From Orientallactaga sibirica (taxonomy: Eukaryota > Chordata > Mammalia > Rodentia > Dipodidae), in assembly GCA_036365145.1 (NCBI GenBank), contig JAEOAD010000015.1:14191501-14255500 (forward strand): DNA of 64,000 nucleotides, read 5' to 3'. Made by a program: the position numbers and the translations under genes. This document shows positions 1 through 10,200 of the stretch, one piece after another; the stretch's first letter is position 1; each line of letters opens with the position of its first letter. The notes below the pieces were generated by a model, which was not told the DNA's origin, did no database searches, and was given only the letters and a program-made list of their open reading frames with translations.

Positions 1-298
1 AAATAATTTGATTTAATATTTTATGTACTGCCTAGAATTTATTGAAACTTTATAAGATAGTATCACAAAAGAAATTTACACTCAGAATATATCAGAAAGT
101 CTTTAATCCTATACATGTTCCAGAAAATGGCCACTGGGTTGCATATATTAAAAGGGGCATGATTTTTAGGGATATTTTGAGGTTATGTTTAATTACTCCT
201 CTGTATAATTATTTTGACCTAGACTTCCTTCCTCTAGGATTAATCCTGGATGGGAAAACTAATGTCATCATGCTTAAGAGTTTATAGAAGACAGATTT
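1..298. other. Single-copy AT-rich DNA, no gene seen
   Basis: No repeat family or coding signal is recognised. The 81-codon frame here has no recognisable protein features and is judged a chance ORF. Confidence 0.5.
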
Positions 299-637
299 CT
301 TTTTTTTTTTTTTTTTTTTTCTTGTTTGGGTGTGTGGTATACATGTTTGTGTATTAGGCATGTCTGTATATATGTGAGCACATGTATGTGTGCAGGTGAA
401 AGTCAGTGCTCAGCATCAAGTGTCTTCCACAATGAATTATTTTTTGAGACTCTTAGGCTAGACTATCTATCCAGCAAACTCTAGGAATCCACTTCTCTGT
501 ACGTTCCTAGTGCTGAGATTACAAGTGTGTGTCACAATACCTGGTTTTTATACAGGTGCTGGGGATCCAAACTCAGGTCCTCATGTTTATATGGCAAGTA
601 CTTTCCCACTGAAACATCATTCCAGCCCTCAGAATGT
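299..637 (-). mobile_element. B4-family SINE, antisense
   Basis: The element starts on the plus strand with a 20-base T tract at 301-320, which is its A tail. It then passes through a B1-like half (GAGATTACAAG, remnants of the B1 box) and ends with a tRNA-like half carrying TGCTGGGGATCCAAACTCAG and CATCATTCCAGCCC. This B1 plus tRNA-like dimer order is typical of rodent B4 SINEs. It is diverged, so it is an old copy. Confidence 0.7.
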
Positions 638-1139
638 GTCAGATTCTAATCCCAGTGATTCTGACTCAGTGCTCTACTCTTACTTGTGTCTGCTGATATC
701 CTGAGGTTTTCCTGGGCCACCGCATCATCTTAAGACTCAGACATGTAATTGTGTTCATAGGGGGAATCTCAGCCAGAACAGTCCAGTGATTACCATTACT
801 GCCAACAGCCATGTGGCTTTCTGAGCCAGTAGATAATTGTTTCTTTTATTGGCCTTGCAAGTAAAGGCACACTTCAGGAATATACTACTTACTATTCCCT
901 GATGACTAATTACCCACATCCATCATGTATATACTTGAACATACTTAATTTCTAAGTCAATTTAAATCCCAGGTTCAGAGCCACTTTCTTGGTGGAGGCT
1001 GATGACACAATATATGTTGCTGTCATGACCATTGGCAAAGGCTTCTGCCACTAGTAAAGGTGATGACTGTAGTTATTATGCTGTATCCATAGATGCCTGC
1101 CTCATCTCAGGAGCTGCCAGACGCATTCTAAAATGTCCC
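638..1139. other. Single-copy DNA, nothing recognised
   Basis: No repeat motif, splice-flanked open frame or RNA gene is visible. Confidence 0.45.
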
Positions 1140-1275
1140 TTTGTGGCCACTTAGTCCCTTTTGCTGCAACACAGAATCATAGATTAAGTGGAACATTCAA
1201 GGTCACACTATTGGTAAGTAGCAGAGTTGTGACCCAAACCCAAATCTAATTCTAGAATCTATGCTCTTCTACTAA
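1140..1275 (-). mobile_element. MIR SINE fragment, antisense
   Basis: The core AAGGTCACACTATTGGTAAG is followed by AGCAGAGTTGTGACCCAAAC and a TCTAGAATCTATGCTCTTCT end. This is the reverse complement of the conserved MIR core (tRNA-derived, spread before the placental radiation). Divergence is high, as expected for that age. Confidence 0.75.
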
Positions 1276-2289
1276 AAAAGAGAGACATTAAATGGTGTCT
1301 TTTTGCTATATTTCAGTGTGAATTATAGTCTTTCAAACTTCTGGTTTGCTGGGAGAGAAAAAACAGGCTTACATTTTCATGGTGAGACTTTAGAATGATT
1401 GTTTATATTTTTTACTTTAGATTTTTCTTATCCTTTTAGTCCTTTTAAGTTTGATATGAGACAGAATGATCCAATGTCATGCCATGTAAGGGTATGTAAA
1501 TGCCTTCAGGTACATTTCAGCCCAGGCTCCATGCAGGTGCTTGAACAAAAAGGTAAAATCCAGCTTTTAGAGATGTCCTTTCCCCCATTCTTGATAATAG
1601 GGCTTAAATTCAAGGTTCTGTAGAAATGGAACAGCCTCACCCTTAACCTTTCTGCAGAAGTTAGCCCGAGAGTCAGTGAGACTGCAACAACCCAGAAACT
1701 GATGAATTCTGGCAACAGAGAAAATCTACTGCATTGCAGAGTCTGATGGACTACCCTCAGGAAAACAACAGCAAAGCACTTGCTTGCTAGGGCTCTGCTG
1801 GTAGAGTGGCGAAGTGCAGTTGCTGCCATCCTACCACAGAGAAGGGCTGCACAGACCTCCATGCTCTGAGAGGAAGCTGCAGGAAACAACCCTCCCCAAA
1901 AAATTACCTGGTGACTGAGAATGAAGTGTAAATAGTTTGTTGAGATACCAGGACCTGAGTGTGCACCGATGAATGGCCTTGGAGAGAAGCCACTCACACC
2001 CAAAAGTCAGGTAGCAATGGGTACTGTAAGAAGTTAGATGCCAGGATGGCAGGCACATGTGCAGTAAATTTTAGATGTATTTAAGGGCCAGTCTCCTATG
2101 AATATTCACTGTTGAGGAATTTCTCAGGTGGTAAAGTTTGTGTTTCAGTTATTTTAGAGAATTCAAATATACTTATGAAGGTTCATGCTAAGGAAGAAAG
2201 GATATTCAAGTTTGATTACTTAGACTTCATTTTCTGGGCAATCCATACCTTCTCTTGGCTCCATTTTTGTCTCTAAAAATAGGCACTAT
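1276..2289. other. Single-copy DNA with a chance 165-codon frame
   Basis: No repeat family is recognised. The longest open frame of the window lies on the minus strand at 1506-2003. It shows no recognisable domain, no repeated or ordered motif and no convincing exon structure, and overlaps another minus-strand frame at 1831-2058. I treat it as chance, but a conserved exon cannot be excluded without cross-species alignment. Confidence 0.4.
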
Positions 2290-2435
2290 TGTTCTCAAAA
2301 TCTAATGTGCATAAGAGTCATGTGGAAATCTCATCAACTGCAAATTAATTAGCACTGGGTAGAGCCTAAGAATCTGCATTGGTTACTAGGTTTGGGGGCA
2401 TCTTCTCTGGAGTCAATGCTTTGTATAGTATATGA
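2290..2435 (+). mobile_element. MER5A-like hAT DNA transposon remnant
   Basis: ATGTGCATAAGAGTCATGTG and the later AGCCTAAGAATCTGCATT follow the order of the MER5A non-autonomous hAT-Charlie element (GTGCATCAGAATCACCTGG, then GAATTTGCATTT). The terminal inverted repeats are not clearly preserved. Confidence 0.5.
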
Positions 2436-2539
2436 CTTGGTTTCCTCTAGAAGCTCTTGACATTGGGTTAAGCAGAGAAGGAGTCTAGTGGTCCTCATAG
2501 AAAAATACAGTAATCTCAGAATGTTCAATATTTTAAAGT

Positions 2540-2855
2540 TTTAATTTATGTATTAAATTTTTTCAAATATTTATTGGATCACTGTTATGTTACAGATATT
2601 CTTTTAGACACTAAGTACACAGTGAATGATGGAAAATTGCTGAGATGCCTACTGTGTGGGAGTCTAGTACAGCAAGAAAGTTGACATCAAAAATGAATGA
2701 GTATGCTAATTCAGATCATGAGTAAGAATATTAGCTAGAATGTAACTCCACAAGGGCCTGGCTCTTCCATCCACATGCCTGTTTCTTGGAAGAGCATCCA
2801 GAACATTCTAAGTGTTCAATAAATATGTGTTGAACAGAGGAATAAGTCACTATGT
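2540..2855. mobile_element. L2/MIR-like old repeat pieces
   Basis: CAAATATTTATTGGATCACT near 2565 resembles the antisense 3' end of L2. The stretch 2740-2850 (CTCCACAAGGGC, then TAAGTGTTCAATAAATATGT and GTTGAACAGAGG) matches the sense 3' end of L2. The two pieces face opposite ways, suggesting two old fragments side by side. Confidence 0.55.
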
Positions 2856-3461
2856 TATCTATAACCAACATACCCATGAGACATTACACTATGGGGGACT
2901 GAAAGAGTAATTCAGCATTTTAAGGTAGTACTAAGCAAAGAAAGCCTCCCCAAATGTAGCATTTGAACTGAGTATTGCATGACCAGAGTAAATAGACTAT
3001 GTGAATATTGATTTTGCAGCAGATAAAGGGTTGCAAAGCAAAGGTCCTGAAGTAGGTTTGCTTCATAGATTTAAAGGCTCAACAAAGAGATCCATGGCTG
3101 GAGAGACAACCAGCCTCAGAGGTCAGTGAACAGAAATATGCATAGAGAGAGTAGGTGAGGACAAGGGCAGGAAAGATAATTTGGTCAGATTGTATCTTAA
3201 TGCTATGGAAGATCATGGAAGCTTTTCATGAAAAGACTGGCATGACTTCATTAATTATATAAGAAAAGCAAATCTGGCTTTCAGGTGGCATTGGACTACA
3301 AAGGTAGAAGAAGAATATCCTGAGGCTATTCCCACTGACATGCCATTCTACTTGGGAGGCTATTCCATTTAGGAAACCATTAACACTGTCTCAGTGTTTC
3401 AGTGCAGAGGTAACTCTAGGTGGAGGGCTCTCTCTAATTCCATACGTAAGAAATGATGATG
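2856..3461 (+). mobile_element. Old eutherian interspersed repeat, first part
   Basis: The order of phrases (TTTGAACTGAGTATTGCATG, GCAAAGGTCCTGAAGTAGG, ATGGAAGATCATGGAAGC, GACTGGCATGACTTC) matches a widespread old mammalian repeat whose formal name I cannot assign. The repeat resumes after the B1 insertion at 3462-3658. All frames are broken. Confidence 0.4.
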
Positions 3462-3658
3462 GGGCTGGGTGTGGTTGAGCATGCCTTTAATTCCAGCACT
3501 CATGAGGCAGAGGTAGGAGGTTGAACATGCCTTTAATTCCAGCACTCATGAGGCAGAGGTAGGAGGATTATTGTGAGTTCAAGGACAGCATGGAACTACA
3601 GAGCGAATTCTAGGTCAGCCTGGGCTAGAATGATATCCTGCCTTGAAAAAAGAAAAAA
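3462..3658 (+). mobile_element. B1-like SINE with internal tandem duplication
   Basis: This is a 7SL-derived B1 SINE (GGGCTGGGTGTGG head, CCTTTAATTCCAGCACTCAT, TCTAGGTCAGCCTGGGCTAG, A-rich tail). The segment 3475-3520 is repeated at 3521-3566 with one mismatch (TTGAGC versus TTGAAC). The duplication lies in the 5' part of the element, so the copy is longer than a usual B1. It interrupts an older repeat. Confidence 0.85.
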
Positions 3659-3860
3659 GAAATGATTATGGTTGTTTAAGGGTAGATATGGAGAAACAAA
3701 TGCATCAGATATGCATTTTTCAAAGTATACCTGGAAGCACTGATTGATAGGTAAGGTATTTGCTAGAGTTGGTGGGATTGGAATAGAGAAAAATTAATAG
3801 TCAAAGATTTTTCTTTGCCCAATTCTTTATGGATATCTGGAAATTCACTAACACAAACAT
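3659..3860 (+). mobile_element. Old eutherian interspersed repeat, second part
   Basis: The sequence continues the repeat broken by the B1: GATTATGGTTGTTTAAGG, then TGATTGATAGGTAAGG and AATAGTCAAAGATTTTTC, in the order expected for the same family. This supports the B1 being the younger insertion. Confidence 0.4.
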
Positions 3861-4389
3861 GCACCTTTCTGTCTTTGGACAGCTGATTTGTAGGTAGAAT
3901 TTCTAAATATTGGGTTTAAATATCTTGCAGCTTCATTTACTGATCTGAGGAGACCTGGCCTTTGAAACTAAGCAGACCAAGTTGCTGCCTCTTTTTTTCC
4001 AATGAGTCTCCAAATTTTCTGATACAAATTGGAAATTATTTTATAGCATATGAGTCTGATCTATTCCAAGCTAAATATGCTCTGTGTGTTCATGCAATCC
4101 TTTGTATCAGGAATGACTTGCTTTGGCTTCCAAAAAGATTTGTCATGTGAGTTAGAACTCTCTCTGATTCATCCTTGTTGCCCACTGGGTGATGCCAGGC
4201 ATAGCAATAATAAGAGCTAGTTTAACAAATGTACTCCCCATTGAAATCAACTGATGATTTTTTTTTAATTACTGAGATATTTAGAACATGAACATATTGA
4301 AAATTGATCATATTCCACTCACATTCCACTGAGAGCCTCCTCTGTTGGCTTATCAGTAAGCACTGAGGGGTCATGACTCTAAGAAATAC
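3861..4389. other. Single-copy DNA, nothing recognised
   Basis: No repeat or gene signal is seen. The 62-codon frame at 3962-4150 is unremarkable. Confidence 0.45.
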
Positions 4390-4870
4390 TATTGTTGGGT
4401 GTGGCAGGTGGCTCAGTGAATAAACTGCTTGCTATGCAAGCATGAGAACCACAATTCTGATCTGTAGCACCCATGTAAAGTCTGTGCCATATTCTTCTGC
4501 TCATAGATTGTAACCATTGAGATTGGAACAGTAGACAGAATGTTGACACTTTAGAAAGTAAGGGGCCTAAATGCTTAATGAGTGTTCTGCTCTCCAAAGC
4601 AGGCTCATAGTAGCCCACCTGTAATTTATAGTGCTTGGGAGATAGAGACAGGAGACAGTTTTGAGGAAAACTATCTGGCTAGACTAGTTGACCTGCCTCA
4701 ACAAATAAAGTGGATAACAATTGAAGTAAACCCCAGAAGTCAATCTCTGGCCTCCATATGCATGAAATACATATCTGTGCACACATGTGCAACTACCCAC
4801 ACACGTACCTACATGCATACTAATACACTTACATGCATGCTTCCTATACCCTCATGCAAAAATAAAGAAA
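4390..4870 (+). mobile_element. B4/RSINE1-like SINE split by a 125-base block
   Basis: The tRNA-like head (TGGCTCAGTGAATAAACTGC, TTGCTATGCAAGCATGAGAA) runs to about 4480. The B1-like and 3' parts resume at about 4606 (CCTGTAATTTATAGTGCTTG, GTCAATCTCTGGCCTCCATA) and end in a degraded CA-rich tail. The intervening block 4481-4605 is not part of the SINE and recurs at 5123-5246. The 143-codon frame here is a by-product of the SINE. Confidence 0.7.
4481..4605. repeat. Copy 1 of a 125-base direct repeat
   Basis: It starts TCTGTGCCATATTCTTCTGC and ends near CTCTCCAAAGCAGGCT. It matches 5123-5246 in the same orientation at roughly 90 percent by eye. The two copies lie about 640 bases apart. Confidence 0.85.
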
Positions 4871-4883
4871 TATTGTTTTCCAG

Positions 4884-5080
4884 GGCTGGGGAAATGGTTC
4901 AGTCAATAAATTGCTTGCCACATAAGCATGAAGACCTAAGCTTAGATTGGAACACCTGTGTCAAAACCAGGCATAGCACCTATAATCCCAGTGCTCAGGT
5001 GTTGGAGGCGTGAGGATTCCTGGGGCTAGTTAATTTAGTAGAATCAAGGAGTTTCAGTTTCCATTTCAGTCTCCAAACTA
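4884..5080 (+). mobile_element. B4/RSINE1-like SINE, second copy
   Basis: GGCTGGGGAAATGGTTCAGT, AAACCAGGCATAGCACCTAT and AATCCCAGTGCTCAGGTG follow the B4/RSINE1 order. It lies directly downstream of the preceding B4 copy in the same orientation. The 3' end decays into single-copy sequence. Confidence 0.65.
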
Positions 5081-5122
5081 ATGTGAAAGAGTGCTGTCTC
5101 CAGCCTACAACTTTGATTTCTT

Positions 5123-5246
5123 TCTGTGCCATATCCTTCTGCTCATGGATTATAACCACTGAAACTGGAACAGCAGACAGAATGTGGACACTTTAGAAAG
5201 TAAGGAGCCTAATTGCTGAAGGAGTGTCCTGCTCTCCAAAGCTGGC
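5123..5246. repeat. Copy 2 of the 125-base direct repeat
   Basis: It begins TCTGTGCCATATCCTTCTGC and ends at CTCTCCAAAGCTGGCT, matching 4481-4605. It sits between the second B4 copy and a DIP SINE. A local duplication is the simplest explanation. Confidence 0.85.
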
Positions 5247-5282
5247 TTTATTTTCCCCTTGGATTAAAAAGTGTGGTATCCT

Positions 5283-5492
5283 GGGCTGGAGCAATGGCTT
5301 GGTGGTTAAGGCACTTGCCTGCAAAGCCAAAGGACCCCAGTTCAATTCCACAGGACCCATGTGATCCAGATGCACAAGGTAGCACATGCATCTGGAGTAT
5401 GTTTGCAGTGCCTAGAGGACCTGGTGTGCCCATTCTCTCTCCCACCCCCTTTCTGTCTCTCAAATAAATAAATAAAATGCAAGAAAGAAAGG
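5283..5492 (+). mobile_element. DIP SINE (short form)
   Basis: A full-length tRNA-derived SINE: head GGGCTGGAGCAATGGCTTGG, middle CCAGATGCACAAGGTAGCAC, TTTGCAGTGCCTAGAGGACC, then a CT-rich tract and AAATAAATAAATAAA. The A and B box regions of the pol III promoter lie in the head (TGGCTTGGTGG and GTTCAATTCC). The head-to-tail order is intact. Confidence 0.9.
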
Positions 5493-5985
5493 ATCATTGA
5501 CTTTGCAATGTGGTTATTTGTAGAGAGCCCATAGGTGGTGTGGAGCACTGTCATAGTCCATGAATAGAGACCAAGGAATGGACGAACCATGGGTTTCTGT
5601 GGAGACCCCAGCCAGGAATAAGGGATGACTGCCAAGGAGAGCTGCTGGCATGAGAAGGATTGTTCCCCAGGCTGTAAGCAACCCAGCTGAAGAGGCAGAA
5701 TTTTAACCTCAAAGATTTTTATCACTGGTTACAGATGTCAGATTTGGAGCTATAGGATTTGATGTTTTACACCTTACATTAGTTCAAGCTTTCCTTGTAA
5801 TGCTACCTTTTTTTAGTGTGAATGTCTGTGTCATTATGTGTTTTTGGTTTTACAGCTCACAGTTAAGAGCCTTGGACTATGGCAATGCTTGAATAGTATT
5901 GGAATCATTATGACTGCTAAGCCATCTCTCCAGCCCTTCCATTTTACATCATGGATGATCATCAGTTTAGGAGGAGCCAGGGACA
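5493..5985. other. Single-copy DNA with a DIP head fragment at 5908-5938
   Basis: Most of this stretch is unrecognised. GCTAAGCCATCTCTCCAGCC near 5915-5935 is the antisense first 25 bases of a DIP SINE, a severely truncated copy. Confidence 0.5.
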
Positions 5986-6296
5986 GAATGTGGTGAATTG
6001 AATTAGATGTCCTCCACAAACTCATGTGTTCTGAATGATTGGTTGCCCATCTGGTAGCAGTTAAGGAGATGGAGCTCTGCTAAAGAAGATATGTTGTTAG
6101 AGGCTGGCTTACAGTGTTATAGCCAGTTTACCCTTGCCAGAACTCAGCTCACTCTTCAGCTGCTGTTTGCCACCTTCTCTGGCAAGGAGGTGATGTCAAA
6201 CTTCTGCTCTACTATCTTTCTCCTGCCATCATGCAATTTACCCGTAAGATTGTAAGCCAAATGAAACAACTTTCATCCCATTTAAAAAAAGGTAAG
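5986..6296 (+). mobile_element. MaLR-type LTR (ORR1/MT-like)
   Basis: TGAATTAGATGTCCTCCACA, CTGAATGATTGGTTGCCC, GTTATAGCCAGTTTACCC and GATTGTAAGCCAAATGAAAC follow the layout of rodent MaLR LTRs, including the AAACC/AAATAAA-like tail region. No internal MaLR sequence adjoins, so it behaves as a solo LTR. The opposite-strand copy at 46455-46797 belongs to the same subfamily. Confidence 0.6.
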
Positions 6297-6405
6297 AGAT
6301 GATTGAGGAAGATACCAACCTCTGGCCTCCACATGCAGTGCACACACACATACACACATGAGAATTCTTATACATGTGTATACACACCACATGCATACCC
6401 ATGGA
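6297..6405 (+). mobile_element. B4/RSINE1-like SINE, 3' end only
   Basis: GAGGAAGATACCAACCTCTG and GCCTCCACATGCAGTGCACA followed by CA-rich DNA are the 3' end of the B4/RSINE1 family. The 5' half is missing. Confidence 0.65.
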
Positions 6406-6709
6406 AGAACAAGTAATAAGTTAAATAATTTAATGAAATAAATAAAATACCATTTTGGTCCCATCCTCAACAGGTCAGATTTGGGTGGTGAAGGGTGATT
6501 ATATACACTGAGCACTTTATAAATTCCTTAGTGTATTTTAAGGCACAGAAATTGTTTGTTAATTAATGATGCTTTGAAACTTGCTGTTCACTGTATGGTA
6601 CATGGTTTAATGGTGTTGTTACCTTGGAGCTTATTAGACATTAGAAATTCAGCTTTCCCTCACCCACTGCATTGTTGAATCACAGTCCACATTTAAACAT
6701 AAGCTTTAG
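6406..6709. other. Single-copy DNA, nothing recognised
   Basis: AT-rich sequence without repeat or gene motifs. Confidence 0.4.
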
Positions 6710-6900
6710 GTAATTCCATTGAACATCAAAGTTTGAGAAGCATTTATTTGCCTAACCCAGTCACACACTGGGATCATATTGGGCACATTAAAAATGCTGA
6801 TTTCTAGTTCTGTCCTAAGAAATTCTAATATAATTGGTCTATAAAATATGTCTAGGCATCAGAAATTTTAAGCAAACCCCAGAAGACTTGAATTTACAGG
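6710..6900 (+). mobile_element. MER5A-like hAT remnant
   Basis: CACATTAAAAATGCTGATTT, then TAAGAAATTCTAATATAATT and ATCAGAAATTTTAAGCAAAC follow the order of MER5A (TTAAAAACACAGATT, GAGATTCTGATTCAGTAG, CATTTTTAACAAGC). The copy is diverged, and the terminal repeats are not clear. Confidence 0.45.
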
Positions 6901-6929
6901 CCAATTACAAGTGGTGTTCTCTTTTTTAC

Positions 6930-7020
6930 ATCTGGCTAATTAAGCTAGTGGCCTTGAGCAAGGTACTTATTTTCTCCCACTGTTTACTCTTTTAGAAAGG
7001 AAATCTATCCTCTGGTGCAG
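6930..7020 (+). mobile_element. MIR SINE fragment
   Basis: AGCTAGTGGCCTTGAGCAAG and GTACTTATTTTCTCCC match the MIR core (CTGTGTGACCTTGGGCAAGT, then TACTTAACCTC). Confidence 0.55.
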
Positions 7021-7144
7021 TGGACCATATTATTTTTCCCAATAATATTGGGAAATTAGTATATCTTCCAGAAATGGCAGCTTTGTATTGATATAATTAG
7101 GAATTTAGCCATAGAGGAGATCCCAACATTAAAAAGTAAGTCTG

Positions 7145-7378
7145 GAGATGGAGAGATGGCTTAGCAGTTAGGGTGCTTGGCTGAGAAGCCTAAAGACCCA
7201 TGTTCAACTCCCCAGATCCCATATAAGCTAGATGCACAAGGTGAAACATGTGCAAGGTAACACATGCACACAAGGTGATGCATGCCTCTGGATTGCAGTG
7301 GCCAGAGGCCTTGGTACACCAATTCTCTGTCTATCATAGAAAAAGGCCAGTCTGTTGGGCTTGCCTCAAAAATAAAAG
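7145..7378 (+). mobile_element. DIP SINE (long form) with clear target-site duplication
   Basis: The head AGATGGAGAGATGGCTTAGC is followed by GATGCACAAGGTGAAACATG and a duplicated middle (a second and third CACAAGGT motif), which gives the long form. It is flanked by the 10-base direct repeat AGTAAGTCTG at 7135-7144 and 7379-7388, as expected for L1-mediated insertion. The CT tract is short and broken. Confidence 0.9.
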
Positions 7379-7388
7379 AGTAAGTCTG

Positions 7389-7845
7389 ATGAGGTATGAT
7401 GAAACCCAAGTTAATTTTCCCATAAATGTGGTGGCTGGAGGTTACAGCAGTTCAGCTCCCAGAAATATAACTTAATGGAAGGTTCTTACCAGCTCTTCTC
7501 TTTTGCCACCTGCTGTACAGCCATACCAAGACTACAGCATGAAAGATGTTATCAGGCATCTGAGATTATTTCCTGGTGATTCCTGGGCCAATCAATCATG
7601 TGTTGTCATTTGTAGAACTTGTGCTGGACAACTCAGAAGAAGACACATTCGTGACACATACACTTTTCAAGGAAGATAAGTGCAGAGCTCTAGGGGCTGA
7701 AGGCTGTGGGACTGAAGGGAAGAGCTGATGTTGGTTAACCTAAATGTCATTTAATGGAAGGTTGAGATACTCTCCTGAAGGTCTTATCACATAGGGTCAG
7801 TCAGTCCCTTTCTATGTGCATGGTCAAGATACAGAAGGTGGCTGT
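7389..7845. other. Single-copy DNA, nothing recognised
   Basis: No repeat motif or gene is recognised. Confidence 0.4.
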
Positions 7846-8097
7846 GACAGTTTATATTGATGGTCAACTTCACGGGACCTAGAATCACTATGAGTGATTA
7901 TGTAGATTAATTTAGACTTTGGCAAGCATCTGAGAGATTATCTTGATTAGATTAATTGAGGTGGGAAGACTCACCTTAAAAATGGGTGGCATCATTTCAT
8001 GAGCAGGGGCCTGGACTATATAAAAATTGAGAGAGCTGGCTGAGCACAAATATTTGTTGCATTTGGATTTCTCACTATGGGCTAAATATGACCAGTT
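7846..8097 (+). mobile_element. MaLR-type LTR, 5' part
   Basis: TTGATGGTCAACTTCACGGG, GTGGGAAGACTCACCTTAAA and CTGGACTATATAAAAATTGA (a TATA-like box) match a common rodent MaLR LTR. The LTR is cut by an antisense L1 at 8098-9537 and resumes at 9538. Confidence 0.7.
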
Positions 8098-9537
8098 TTT
8101 TCTTTTTTATTATTTTTTTATTTCTATTATTATGATTTTACATTCATAGTATTGGTTCCATTATCCTCCTCCCTGTCCTCCCTCTTCCAAAGGGACTCTC
8201 ATCAATGAGGAATGTGGATCGTGCATTGTGGGGGCCGTCAAGAGTTCTGGGGGGTATGCCCCAATCTCTGTGCTTAATGCACCAACTTGTGGCTCTAACA
8301 ATCTTTCCGCCCCCTCTTCTGTGAGTTTCCCTGAGCCACATTGGGGTCATTTTTTGTTTGGCTTCAGTAATGAGGTTTTGGGGGCCTCTGTGTCTCTGGA
8401 TATCTGGCTTAGTTGGAGTTGGGTGTTCTCTGTGTTTATCTCCTTCAGTCATTTTCTGGTGTCATGATCGCCATGGACACTGTATTCTTATCCTTCCCCT
8501 GTGTTGTTTTGTGGTTTCAGCTGGGGCCCTGGTGACGGGCGATTAGCTGATCCTCCCATCAGGTTCGTTGTCCATCTGAAAAGAGATAAGCAAATTCTCC
8601 AGTGGAGAGAGAAGTTAGTACTAGATAGAAGGGATGACCATATATGTTTTGGAGAGAATTTTATATGTGTCAGCTCTCTTACAGCCCACATTTGGTGGTC
8701 TCTTGAACTTGGAGACTGAGCTCGTTTTGTGTACCTGGTTTTGACTTATTTCCCAGTTCCAGCAATGTGTTCCATTCCACTGAGTGGATCTATTGGCCAA
8801 ATCAAGAGCAGTTGCTTACCCACCATGGCTGTTTGCCACTACTGCACTTGTATGAGCATTACATCAGGTTGTTACCTACTGGGTATCTCAATCTGCAAGA
8901 TGTTTGGACCAATGTCGGACATTTTCCCCCAGTTGCTCCTGTAGCACCCTTTGGTACTAGACGAGCTAACTGTCTGGGGACTGACCCTCTTCCAGATTCT
9001 GGCCAGGTCTCTGTGTTTGGTCTTACACACATATGCTGTCTTCAACAGTAGGGTCTTACCATTAACCTTTGGTGGGTCACCAAGAACTCTGACAGAAGTC
9101 TGTCTTTTTTGGGGGGGAGGGGGAACCTTGTAGGTGTCTCGGATCAAGAGCTCATTGTGGAAATTAACCCTGTGCTGGCACTGGGAGTTTTAAGTCTGCA
9201 CCTATGAAGGTGATGGAAGAAAAAGATAGATAATATACAAGAGAAAATGAGTATAGAGAGGAGAGGGAGGGAGAGAGATAGAGAAACAGAAGAGAGAGAG
9301 AAGCAGGACAAGATTAGGGTTAGCCTTCATGATGCTCTCTCCGGATTCCTGTGATTTGGGTGTTCCCTCTGCGGGCCTGCTGAAAGATCAATGTTTTAGC
9401 CTGTTGTTCAGAGTAAAGAGTTTTATAGTATCTTTTCCTTTTGGGTCCCAATTTGTATCTCCCCCTTGTAGTCCCCCCCACCCTCTCGTTCCCTCCTACC
9501 CTTACCCTCCCTCCATCCCACCCTCCCTCTTGCCATC
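8098..9537 (-). mobile_element. L1 3' UTR, antisense, inserted in a MaLR LTR
   Basis: It starts with a T-rich tract (its A tail) and continues through the roughly 1.3-kb L1 3' UTR that recurs throughout this window: ACCAACTTGTGGCTCTAACA, TCTTTCCGCCCCCTCTTCTG, TGGATCTATTGGCCAAATCA. It ends in a pyrimidine-rich stretch close to where ORF2 would begin. A GA-rich tract at 9240-9305 interrupts it. Several ORFs of 60-100 codons here are non-coding by-products. No ORF2 sequence is included. Confidence 0.8.
9240..9305. repeat. (GA)n-rich low-complexity tract
   Basis: Runs of GAGAGG, GGGAGG and GAGAGAGA lie inside the L1 3' UTR. The other UTR copies lack it, so it is probably a secondary expansion. 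Confidence 0.8.
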
Positions 9538-9596
9538 ATGACTGACTATAAACCAGAACTGTAAGCTGAAATAAGTCCTTCCTCCTTTAAACATAT
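9538..9596 (+). mobile_element. MaLR-type LTR, 3' part
   Basis: GACTATAAACCAGAACTGTA and AGCTGAAATAAGTCCTTCCT form the polyadenylation region of a rodent MaLR LTR. It continues the copy broken at 8097. It is cut off abruptly by a plus-strand L1 fragment at about 9597. Confidence 0.7.
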
Positions 9597-10200
9597 TTAT
9601 GGCCATTCTATTCACAATAGCTAGGAATTGGAATCAACCCAGATGCCCATAGAGAGATGAATGCATAATGCAGATGTGGTACATATACACCTCAGCAGAA
9701 AGGAAAAATGAAACAATGAAATTTGCAAGAAAATGGACAGCCTTGGAAAATATCCTCCTAAGCGAGGTCACACAGTCTAAGAAAGACAAACGACACATTT
9801 TCTCTCATATGTGGTTCCTAAAATGGACCAGCTCAAAGGAGAGCAAAAGGCAGTAAGCATTAGGTCGATGAGCATAAAACTTGAATGAGACCAGGAAAAA
9901 GTAAAAATAGGGAGGGGAAGAGAGGAGGGAATAACACACAAATGAATAGAGGGAAAGAATAATAGCAGTGGGAGGGTAAGAGGCCTGAGGAAGGGAGCAT
10001 GGGGAGGGAAACTACACAAAAATAAAGACTAAAGTAATTAGAACATTAGGAAATGCCCTCCATGACATCGGTATAAGATACATCCCTCAGTTTAGTGAGT
10101 GGGATGGACCAGACCCAAATGCACTGTAGAAGGTGGAGAAATCTTAATCCTAAAACCACAGGCTCTAGCTTGTGAATCCCAGGACCAGAACTGGGTTACT
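9597..10200 (+). mobile_element. L1 ORF2 3' end and start of 3' UTR (left inverted-repeat arm)
   Basis: GGCCATTCTATTCACAATAG, GATGCCCATAGAGAGATGAA and TACACCTCAGCAGAAAGG are the L1 ORF2 C-terminal coding region. A purine-rich 3' UTR follows. Frames are broken early, and only the last few dozen ORF2 codons are present. From 9729 onward the sequence is, by line-by-line reading, identical to the reverse complement of the right arm, up to 10311 in the next feature. Confidence 0.85.

Noticed and set aside
1506..2003. 165-codon minus-strand open frame, longest in the window
   Set aside because: No recognised domain, no repeated motif, overlapping alternative frames and no exon context. A frame this long is expected by chance in 64 kb with six frames.
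4582..5013. 143-codon plus-strand open frame
   Set aside because: It is assembled from two B4/RSINE1-like SINEs and a CA-rich tail.
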